Of a DNA stretch of 64,000 nt, positions 50,941 to 58,360 are shown in pieces. The DNA is taken from NCBI GenBank assembly GCA_025054955.1, contig JANWZE010000025.1, forward strand, positions 62,001-126,000, given 5' to 3'. Within the stretch, counting starts at the first letter, position 1, and every line of letters begins with the position of its first letter. The translations under genes were made by a program, and so were the position numbers. Under the pieces are notes generated by a model. That model saw only the letters and a program-made list of their open reading frames with translations, searched no databases and was not told the origin of the DNA. The stretch comes from Blastocatellia bacterium. Its GTDB lineage: Bacteria > Acidobacteriota > Blastocatellia > HR10 > J050.

Positions 50941-50964
50941 ACTAGACTGACATGTCAGTCTAGT
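50941..50964. promoter_or_regulatory. Perfect 24-bp palindrome, probable TetR operator
   Basis: The half-site ACTAGACTGACA is followed directly by its exact reverse complement. It lies 15 bp after the tetR stop and 52 bp before ATG 51017. CTGACA within it (50947-50952) could be the -35 of a promoter whose -10 is TAAATG (50969-50974), so binding would block transcription. Confidence 0.75.
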
Positions 50965-50979
50965 TGGGTAAATGCTTGG

Positions 50980-50996
50980 CTCCGGCTTGGCCGGAG
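50980..50996 (+). promoter_or_regulatory. Leader hairpin before the dehydratase-like gene
   Basis: CTCCGGC and GCCGGAG form a 7-bp stem with a 3-nt loop. It lies about 20 nt before ATG 51017 and just 5' of the GGGAGG ribosome-binding site. It could affect mRNA stability. Confidence 0.4.
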
Positions 50997-51016
50997 AACT
51001 TGAGAAGGGAGGAACT

Positions 51017-52525
51017 ATGGTGGAAACGATGGAAGCCATCCGACACTACACAGCCTATCGAACTCGGCCGCTGACGGATGAACAACGGCGGACGATTACC
51101 ATTCTTTTTGGAGGCCTCACGTGGAAACACGAACGGCTCATTCAAGGCGTGCTCCACAATTTGAACTACAATGCCGAGCCGCTTCCCAACATCACGCGCG
51201 AGGATTTGGATGCCGGTAAGGAGTTGATTGACGTGGGGGCCTGTTGTCCAACGATCTTCACGACAGGCAACTTGGTGACCTATCTGAAAAAGAAAGCGCA
51301 GGTAGAGGGCCGAGACTACGTGGCCAATAATTACGCCTTTGTAACGGCTGGGGCCTGCGGTCCATGTCGGTTCGGGCAATATCATGAATCCTACACAATG
51401 GCGCTCAATGGCCTGGGACTGCAAGATTTTCGCCTGTTCCTTCTTTCTCAGAACAAACTCGACCAGGGAGATAACGGCGGTGGGTTGAATTTCTCACTGC
51501 CCTTTTCGATGGGCGTGGTCTGGGCCATTCTCTGCGCCGACATCCTGACCGACATGGAATACCTGACACGGCCGTATGAGGTCATTCCTGGCCAAACCGA
51601 CCAGGTCATGCAGGAGAGCATCGAGTATCTTTATGAGGTCTTTCGTAACCGACCGATTCGCGGCAAAAAATGGGGCAATTTAGCCTGGCATTTGACTACT
51701 TCGTATTTCACGGAGGCGCTAAAAGAGGTCAAGAAGAAATGGGATGCCGTTGAAGTAGACCGCTTGCAGGTCAAAGCAAAGGTGAAGATCACCGGCGAAT
51801 TTTGGCTGCAAACGCACGAAGGCGACGGCAACTACAACATCAAACGGTGGCTCGAACACGAAGGCGCTGAAGTGATTCCACCGCCGGTCGCCGTCTGGTT
51901 AGATTATCTGCTGCACTCGAAATTGTTCGACTTAGAAAATCGCAAAGAGTTTGAAAAGCGTCCAGGCGTGAAGATGGCGCTGATTAAGGCTCTGGCGCGA
52001 CTGTATCGCCGAACCTATGACGGATTGCGCAAGGCGCTGAACTTTGTGCCGTATGCGCTGCCGGACCAATTTGAGCTGCGTCAGCTCGCCGACCCTTACT
52101 ACCATTACCGGTTACGTGGCGGTGAAGGTCACATGTTGGTGGGCAAGGCGCTCTATGCCTATCGTCACAAACGAGCGCACATGATCTGCGAATTGTCACC
52201 CTACTCCTGCATGCCGAACACGATGTCCATTGGAGCGATGGCCAAAGTGCTCGGCCAATATCCTGATCTGCTGTATGCGCCGATTGAAGTCAAAGGCGAC
52301 GCAGAGGTGCATGCACTCTCTCGTTGCCAGATGATCTTGACGGAAGCGAAGCAGCGGGCGCAGATGGAATTTGACGAGGTGCTCGACCGGAATAAGCTGA
52401 CCGTGGAGAAGCTGCGCGACCTTGAAGCCAAGCAACCGGCGCTCAGACGCGCCACGTTCCGGGTTCCACACTACGGGTATGCGGGCACGGCCGTCAACTA
52501 TGCGCTCTATCTGGCCACGCGGTAG
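51017..52525 (+). CDS. 2-hydroxyglutaryl-CoA-dehydratase-like (HgdB/DCCP-type) subunit
   Basis: The 502-residue product has cysteine motifs typical of the C-terminal half of large activase-related dehydratase proteins: VGACCPTIFTTGN (about residue 75), AGACGPCRFGQYH (about 112) and ELSPYSCMPN (about 395). These residues are candidate ligands of a [4Fe-4S] or double-cubane cluster. In this superfamily an ATP-driven activase supplies low-potential electrons to the subunit for demanding reductions or dehydrations. GGGAGG selects ATG 51017. The activase gene follows 85 bp downstream. In many bacteria these parts are fused in one ~1,400-residue protein; here they are separate and in a different order. 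Substrate is unknown. Confidence 0.8.
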   Translation: MVETMEAIRHYTAYRTRPLTDEQRRTITILFGGLTWKHERLIQGVLHNLNYNAEPLPNITREDLDAGKELIDVGACCPTIFTTGNLVTYLKKKAQVEGRDYVANNYAFVTAGACGPCRFGQYHESYTMALNGLGLQDFRLFLLSQNKLDQGDNGGGLNFSLPFSMGVVWAILCADILTDMEYLTRPYEVIPGQTDQVMQESIEYLYEVFRNRPIRGKKWGNLAWHLTTSYFTEALKEVKKKWDAVEVDRLQVKAKVKITGEFWLQTHEGDGNYNIKRWLEHEGAEVIPPPVAVWLDYLLHSKLFDLENRKEFEKRPGVKMALIKALARLYRRTYDGLRKALNFVPYALPDQFELRQLADPYYHYRLRGGEGHMLVGKALYAYRHKRAHMICELSPYSCMPNTMSIGAMAKVLGQYPDLLYAPIEVKGDAEVHALSRCQMILTEAKQRAQMEFDEVLDRNKLTVEKLRDLEAKQPALRRATFRVPHYGYAGTAVNYALYLATR

Positions 52526-52609
52526 CGCGAGCGAACGCGCCTTGCGTGGGCGCGCATGACATAGATGGACATGAACAGAACAGGAGTCTCTCCCATCTCA
52601 GGAGGTACT

Positions 52610-54778
52610 ATGATTTGCGGCATTGATGTTGGCAGCACCACATGCAAATACGTGCTGGCATCGTCTGAGGGTGAAATCATTGATCAAGCGTATGAGCGGC
52701 ACAACACCAAACAGGTGGAAAAGGTGTTGGAGTTTTTGACGCGATTGGAGCAGCAGCACGGCCTCACGCCGGAGCGAGATCGAGTCTTCTTCACGGGTTC
52801 CGGCTCAGGATTGATTGCCAAGCTGGTCGGCGGCAAAGTTGTTCAGGAAGTGGTCGCCGTGGCCGCCGCTGTCGAGAAGCTCCATCCTGATGTGCAGTTT
52901 GTCAGCGAGATCGGCGGCGAAGATATGAAGACGATCTTCTTCACCGGCTCGAACGGGACGAAGAATAAGCAAGTGCTTATGCAAAGCGCATGCTCAGGCG
53001 GCACGGGAACGTTCATTGAGAAGACGGCGCGCAAGCTCCAGATTCCACCGGAGCAGCTCTCGCAGATGACATACGAAGGGCGCACGCTGCACAAAATCAG
53101 CAGCAAGTGCGGCATCTTCGCTGAAGCCGACGCCAACACGTTGTTGAAAGCGGGCGTCTCCATTGAAGAGATCATTGCGTCGTTGTTTGAGGCTGTGGTT
53201 TATCAAAACCTGGCGACCTTAACCAAGGGCAACACGCCGTTGCCGGAAGTCTTGCTGCTGGGTGGACCGAATCTTTTCTTCCGTGGCTTACAGGAAGCAT
53301 GGCGGCATCACCTCAGCAAACTCTGGCAAGAGAGAAAAGTGGCGCTGCCTGCCGGCAAGGACCCGGCCGAGTTGATCCAAGTTCCTACCAATGCGCTCTA
53401 CTACGCTGCGCTCGGCTGCATCGAAGCAGGACGCGGAGAGCCGGAGCGCGTCGGTCGTTATGCCGGCACTGAGCGATTGAAATGGTGGATCGAAGAGGGT
53501 CAACACGAAGAGAAGCAGAAGGAAGGGAAACGCGGATTGTGGCGTGAGCCGGAGGAATTGCACGCCTTCAAAGCGATCTATGGCCGTCCCAATGGTCGGA
53601 CACACTCTGAGCCGGCGGTCAACGTAGAGTTGACTCAGGTCGTCGTCGGGTGTGACTTCGGTTCAACCACGGCTAAGGCCGTCTGTCTCTCGCCGCAGAA
53701 GGAACTGGTCTTTTCCTGCTACGCGCTCAGCAAGGGAAATCCGATCGAAGACGCTCGGGCGCTCTTCCGGCAAATTCGACAGGCGCTTGGCAGCAGCGGT
53801 CAGATTCTTTCGCTCGGCATCACCGGATACGGCAAAGACCTGCTCAAAGGCATTGTCGGCGCCGATTGCGCCGTGGTCGAAACGGTGGCGCATGCGACTG
53901 CCGGACTGCACTTCTTCCCTGACGCCGATTGTATTTGCGACGTCGGCGGCGTGGATGTCAAGATCATGATTCTGAATAACGGCACTGTCGCCGATTTCCG
54001 CCTGAACTCGCAGTGTTCATCTGGCAACGGCGCATTTCTTCAAGGTGTGGCTGAGCGGTTCAATATCGAACTCGGCGAGATTGCCGACCGCGCGTTCGCG
54101 GCGCAAGCCATCCCGCAGTTGTCAATGGGCTGCGGCGTCTTCCTCCAGAGCGACATCGTCAATCAGCAGCGCAAAGGCTGGCAGGCAGAAGAAATTCTGG
54201 CTGGCTTGTGCGCCATTCTGCCGCTCAATGTGTGGATTTATGCCGGCGGGTTGAACAACCTGTCACAGATCGGCAAGAAATTCATCTTGCAAGGCGGCAG
54301 TCATAAGAATTTGGCTGTGGTCAAAGCCCAGGTGGATTTCATCAAGTCGAAGATTCCGGATGCTGAGGTAGTGGTGCACCCGTATTCGGGCGAAGCCGGC
54401 GCGATTGGCGCGGCACTGGTGGCGCTCGATTGGTGGCAGCGCGGCGGGCAGACCGGTTTCCGCGGGTTTCAGGTTATCGAGGAGTTGAGCTACGAGACCA
54501 CAACCTCGCTCGACACGGTCTGCAAATGGTGTCCCGTCTCTTGCCAGCGTACCTTCATTGATGTTCGGCTTCCCGGCGGCAAAGGCCGACCCTGGAGCAA
54601 AGTGCCGCTAGCCGAAGGATGGGAACGCGTGATCGTCAATAACTCTTGTCCCAAAGGACTGGTGGAAGATGCCAACGAAATGCGGGTGATTAAAGCCGAG
54701 ATGGAGAAGACTAAACATGCCTTTCCCAACATTGCGGACATGGTTCGGGCCCAAGCCTTCCACCGCTTTGCCGGCTAA
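52610..54778 (+). CDS. Double-domain BcrAD/BadFG-type activase (ASKHA ATPase)
   Basis: The 722-residue product carries two ASKHA ATPase domains. The first starts GIDVGSTTCKYV (residue 4) and has the two bridging cysteines in SACSGGTGTF and SSKCGIFAEAD; the second starts GCDFGSTTAKAV (about residue 347) with SQCSSGNGAF and SMGCGVFLQSD. Such cysteine pairs hold a [4Fe-4S] cluster between domains, and ATP hydrolysis drives a single electron into the partner dehydratase. A C-terminal C-K-W-C-P-V-S-C segment may bind another cluster. AGGAGG selects ATG 52610. The last 62 bp overlap the next gene in another frame. Confidence 0.9.
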   Translation: MICGIDVGSTTCKYVLASSEGEIIDQAYERHNTKQVEKVLEFLTRLEQQHGLTPERDRVFFTGSGSGLIAKLVGGKVVQEVVAVAAAVEKLHPDVQFVSEIGGEDMKTIFFTGSNGTKNKQVLMQSACSGGTGTFIEKTARKLQIPPEQLSQMTYEGRTLHKISSKCGIFAEADANTLLKAGVSIEEIIASLFEAVVYQNLATLTKGNTPLPEVLLLGGPNLFFRGLQEAWRHHLSKLWQERKVALPAGKDPAELIQVPTNALYYAALGCIEAGRGEPERVGRYAGTERLKWWIEEGQHEEKQKEGKRGLWREPEELHAFKAIYGRPNGRTHSEPAVNVELTQVVVGCDFGSTTAKAVCLSPQKELVFSCYALSKGNPIEDARALFRQIRQALGSSGQILSLGITGYGKDLLKGIVGADCAVVETVAHATAGLHFFPDADCICDVGGVDVKIMILNNGTVADFRLNSQCSSGNGAFLQGVAERFNIELGEIADRAFAAQAIPQLSMGCGVFLQSDIVNQQRKGWQAEEILAGLCAILPLNVWIYAGGLNNLSQIGKKFILQGGSHKNLAVVKAQVDFIKSKIPDAEVVVHPYSGEAGAIGAALVALDWWQRGGQTGFRGFQVIEELSYETTTSLDTVCKWCPVSCQRTFIDVRLPGGKGRPWSKVPLAEGWERVIVNNSCPKGLVEDANEMRVIKAEMEKTKHAFPNIADMVRAQAFHRFAG

Positions 54779-55901
54779 GACGAAGGATCGTTCAGGTCTT
54801 CGCGTCGGCATTCCCAAGGTCCTGAACATCTGGAGCACGCATCAATTCTGGATCGGATTTTTGAAGGCGTTGGGCATTCCTGGCGAGAATATCGTCTTCA
54901 GCTCCGATACCTCGGAAGAGCAATTCCGCGAATTTGGCAAAGGCCGCGGCACGGTGGATTGCTGCTATCCGGTCAAGTGCATGAGCGGGCACTACGGTGA
55001 ATTGATCTTCGGTCAAAAGAAGAAAATCAACGTGCTCCTGAGTCCGATGATCTACACATTGCCGTCGTTTCTTCGTGGGCATGTGCTCGACACGGCTACT
55101 TGCACCCGCGTCATGGCAGGACCGGAAAACATCCGCGCCGGCTTTCAAAAAGAGCGGGACGTCTTCGCTGAAAACGACATCATCTATGCCTCTCCGTTCG
55201 TGAGCATGGGCGATCCGCAGATGGTGCCCAAAGAGCTGTATGAATCGCTCAAAGATGTATTCGATCTCGACTTCGAGGAAACACGCCGAGCTGTGGAAGC
55301 CGGATATGAGGCGCTAGAAAATTTCAATCGTCGAATGCGCGCCAAAAGCCGAGAAATTCTCACCTGGTGCGCGCGCAACCAGAAGCCCTGCATCTTGATC
55401 TTAGCGCGTCCTTATCACATGGACCCTGGCATTGGCCATGAGATTGAAGTGAACCTGCAAACACATGGCTACCCGATTCTGTGGATGCAGTACTTCCCGA
55501 TTGATGATGACCTGATGAACTGGTTATTCGGTCCCGACCTCCGCGCTGGTCGCATCCGCAGTCCCTTTGATATTTCCGATGTGTGGGATTCTTCCTACAG
55601 CAGCAACACAAACGAAATCCTATGGGGCGCCAAAGTCGCCGCTCGATGTCCGTGGATCACGTGCGTGATTCGGTTCTCCAGCTATGAGTGCGGCATGGAT
55701 CAGCCGACCTACACGCCGACTCAGAAGATTGTCGAGGCGTCCCGCACGCTCTTCTTCAAGTTCGGCGATCTGGACGCTACCAAGCCCGCCGGCAGCGTCA
55801 ACATTCGTGTGGAAACCATCGTCCATTACGTTGAGAAGTATTCTCAGGAGATCATTCAAAGAAAGTTGGCCTGGCTGCCCGAGCCATGTCCATTGTTGTG
55901 A
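54717..55901 (+). CDS. DUF2229-type dehydratase-related subunit
   Basis: The 394-residue product matches the DUF2229 region of activase-related proteins: GLRVGIPKVLNIW (about residues 27-39), D-C-C-Y-P-V-K-C, Y-T-L-P-S-F-L, ILARPYHMDPGIGHE and a final RVETIVHY. Cysteines near residues 82-87 may bind an Fe-S cluster. It starts inside the activase gene, 62 bp before that gene's stop, with GGAGAAG upstream, so translation is coupled. The first ~25 residues are encoded in the overlap and look unlike the family. A programmed frameshift giving an activase fusion is possible but there is no slippery sequence I can point to. Confidence 0.82.
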   Translation: MPFPTLRTWFGPKPSTALPAKTKDRSGLRVGIPKVLNIWSTHQFWIGFLKALGIPGENIVFSSDTSEEQFREFGKGRGTVDCCYPVKCMSGHYGELIFGQKKKINVLLSPMIYTLPSFLRGHVLDTATCTRVMAGPENIRAGFQKERDVFAENDIIYASPFVSMGDPQMVPKELYESLKDVFDLDFEETRRAVEAGYEALENFNRRMRAKSREILTWCARNQKPCILILARPYHMDPGIGHEIEVNLQTHGYPILWMQYFPIDDDLMNWLFGPDLRAGRIRSPFDISDVWDSSYSSNTNEILWGAKVAARCPWITCVIRFSSYECGMDQPTYTPTQKIVEASRTLFFKFGDLDATKPAGSVNIRVETIVHYVEKYSQEIIQRKLAWLPEPCPLL

Positions 55902-56040
55902 TACAGCGTCTACCAAGTTGCCTGAGCAAGGTGACAATCGCCTTGCCGCCGTCGGTGAGCGCGTTTGGGCTGGCTTGTGCCAGGCTCTCTGCCAGACGCC
56001 AATAGAGGATTCAAACACATTGTCTGTCATCAGACCGTCG

Positions 56041-57162
56041 CTATGGCAGGTGCTCCAGTAGCGCGTCAATCTCTTCAGACGTGTTGTAAAAGTGCGGCGA
56101 GATGCGCAACCGCCCAAGCCGCTGAACCACGACAATGCGATGGGCAAGCAACCGGCGATGCAGCTCGACCGCCGGAACCTGCTCGTGCATGCAACAGACA
56201 ATCGCCGAAGCCTCGCCCGGTCGCCGCGAACTGATGACGCGATAGCCTTTCTCCCGTAAGCCTGCAACCAAATAATCGGTCAGATTCAATAGATGCTGCT
56301 CGATGCGATCTATGCCCACTTCCAGAAACAGATCAAGCGATGCGCCCAATGCATGGATGCCCATTGAGTTCAATGAACCAGGCTCATAACGCAGCGCGCC
56401 GTCGCGGTAATTCAACTCATAATCGAGCAGCTTGTCGAAGCTATTTTTGACCGACGTCCAACCAACAATTGTGGGTTGAATCAGCGGCATGATTCGCTCG
56501 GAGATGTACATGATGGTGATGCCTTCCGGGCCAAGCAGGAACTTGTGCGCATCAGCCGCCAGCGCATCAATTGCGTCTCGCTCAACGTCCAGACGGAGCG
56601 CGCCAAGCCCCTGAATCGCGTCAACGACAAACAGAATACCGCGCTGCCGACAAAAGTGGCCGATGGTTGACAGGTCCATGCGAAAGCCGTTGATGAACTG
56701 AACGAAGCTGACGGTGACGACGCGCGTCCGCTCATCTACCAGCGACAGCAGCTCGTCCGTCTCGATGCGACCGTCGCGCTCCGGCGCCAGGCGCAGTTGC
56801 ACGCCATACTGTTGCAGCCGCATCCAGGGATAGATGTTTGACGGAAATTCACAACCACAACTGACAACATTGTCGCCGACGCGCCAATCAATCCCGTTGG
56901 CAATGGCCGACAGTGCCGCCGATGTGTTCTGCATAAAAGCAATCTCTGACGGCTTCGCGTTGATCAATCGGGCTGCTTGCTGGCGCACGCGCTCAGCTTC
57001 TTGCATCCACGCCATCCACTTCAACCCAGCCTCCGTGGTGGCTTCCTGTAAGAACCGTTGTATCGCTTGGAGCGAGCGGACGGATAATGGGCCGACCGCC
57101 GCATGGTTCAAATAAACATAATGCTGTGTGATGGGGAATAGCGCGCGAAGAGCTTCGTTCAT
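56041..57162 (-). CDS. Class V PLP-dependent aminotransferase (isopenicillin-N-epimerase-like)
   Basis: The 373-residue product has an aspartate-aminotransferase fold with the PLP lysine at Lys207 in DAHKFLLGPEG and VDAIQGLGAL before it. Family features include YLNHAAVGPLS at the start and MQNTSAALSAIANG. Members are cysteine desulfurases, selenocysteine lyases and epimerases; no dedicated sulfur-transfer cysteine loop is evident, so a desulfurase role is not proven. ATG 57162 overlaps the asparaginase stop by 4 nt (ATGA), confirming the start over TTG 57171. Confidence 0.87.
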   Translation of the reverse strand: MNEALRALFPITQHYVYLNHAAVGPLSVRSLQAIQRFLQEATTEAGLKWMAWMQEAERVRQQAARLINAKPSEIAFMQNTSAALSAIANGIDWRVGDNVVSCGCEFPSNIYPWMRLQQYGVQLRLAPERDGRIETDELLSLVDERTRVVTVSFVQFINGFRMDLSTIGHFCRQRGILFVVDAIQGLGALRLDVERDAIDALAADAHKFLLGPEGITIMYISERIMPLIQPTIVGWTSVKNSFDKLLDYELNYRDGALRYEPGSLNSMGIHALGASLDLFLEVGIDRIEQHLLNLTDYLVAGLREKGYRVISSRRPGEASAIVCCMHEQVPAVELHRRLLAHRIVVVQRLGRLRISPHFYNTSEEIDALLEHLP

Positions 57163-58202
57163 GAGCGACAACTCCAGCTCAACTGAAAGGCAGGCTCAAT
57201 GTGACCCACCACCTCGCCTCGCCGATTTCTCACATCGCGACGGCGCCAATGCGTCAATTGCTCAAGTTCATCATTGGTCAGCACGCCGAGCTGTTTGAGC
57301 ACTTCGCACACAACCATCGCGCGTACACGGCGATCGTCGCCATCTTCAATTTTGACCGACACGCCCAATCCAGTCGGATACTGCTGATTGGGCATCACGC
57401 CGACCGTGTAGACGCCTTCAGCGCCAACTTTGGCGATCAGTCGCCCGCGTGTTGCGTTCATTAAGTCAGAATCGAATCGCCCATGTGTTGAGCCGACCAT
57501 TTCGGGGAACTCCATCATGGCTGTGGTCACGCGCGCACACGCTTGACGCAAAGGGAGTTCCAACCGGTCTTCGTTCGGATTGACAAGGTGAGCATACAAC
57601 AGCGCCATCCGGTAGAGCGAAAGAGCGAACGTCGGCACGCCGCATCCGTCAACGCCAATGGCAATGTCACCTGTGCTCATGTCAGCGAATCTGGCCAGTA
57701 AGCTCAGGATATGCTGTTGCAACGGGTGATCCGGTTGATCGTAGCTGGCCAGGTCATAGCCTAGGAATTTGCATACGACGAGCATGCCGGTGTGTTTACC
57801 CGAACAGTTATTGTGAAGAACCGTCGCGCCATGAGGCCCGAGTTCATTGGCTTTTGCTTTGTCATACGGAGGGTGAACGCCGCATTTGAGCATATCAGCG
57901 CGCAAGCCGGCGCGCGCCAGCAAGCCGGCAACAGCATCCGTGTGAATGTCCAATCCGTTATGTGAGGCGATAATGATGGCCAGCTCGCGGTTAGTGATCT
58001 GGAAATGCTCGGCAGCGCCGCTGGTCAACACAGGGATGGCTTGAAATGGTTTGGCCGATGAACGCAGAAATGTGACGAACCCGGTGTCGCCAAGATGAGC
58101 AATCTGCTCGCCTCGATTGTTGACGACGGCGATCATGCCGCGATGCCGCGACTCGACCGTGTCTGCTCGCGTCACTTCGACCAAGATGGGCGCTTGTTCC
58201 AT
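57159..58202 (-). CDS. L-asparaginase, Rhizobium-type (class 3)
   Basis: The 347-residue product is of the Asparaginase_II family related to Rhizobium etli ReAV, not to the E. coli enzymes. Ser48, Lys51 (FLRSSAKPF) and Ser80 (IIIASHNG) fall at the same numbers as the catalytic residues I recall for ReAV. NNCSGKHTGMLV and VDGCGVPTFAL contain conserved Cys residues. It would hydrolyse asparagine to aspartate and ammonia in the cytoplasm; no signal peptide is present. Coupled by a 4-nt overlap to the class V aminotransferase, it may supply or process a shared amino acid. Confidence 0.93.
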   Translation of the reverse strand: MEQAPILVEVTRADTVESRHRGMIAVVNNRGEQIAHLGDTGFVTFLRSSAKPFQAIPVLTSGAAEHFQITNRELAIIIASHNGLDIHTDAVAGLLARAGLRADMLKCGVHPPYDKAKANELGPHGATVLHNNCSGKHTGMLVVCKFLGYDLASYDQPDHPLQQHILSLLARFADMSTGDIAIGVDGCGVPTFALSLYRMALLYAHLVNPNEDRLELPLRQACARVTTAMMEFPEMVGSTHGRFDSDLMNATRGRLIAKVGAEGVYTVGVMPNQQYPTGLGVSVKIEDGDDRRVRAMVVCEVLKQLGVLTNDELEQLTHWRRRDVRNRRGEVVGHIEPAFQLSWSCRS

Positions 58203-58360
58203 AGCGCGGATACAGTATCAAAGATTGACCGCATCGGCAACTGGAAGCGATGTTCCATTGAGCCGCTGAGCGCGACGCAGCGCTAAAGACGGCTCTTCAT
58301 GGGAGCCTACGCCAGCCAAAGCGCTGGTCGGCTGTGATTGAATGGCGCGGGCCTTGCCAA

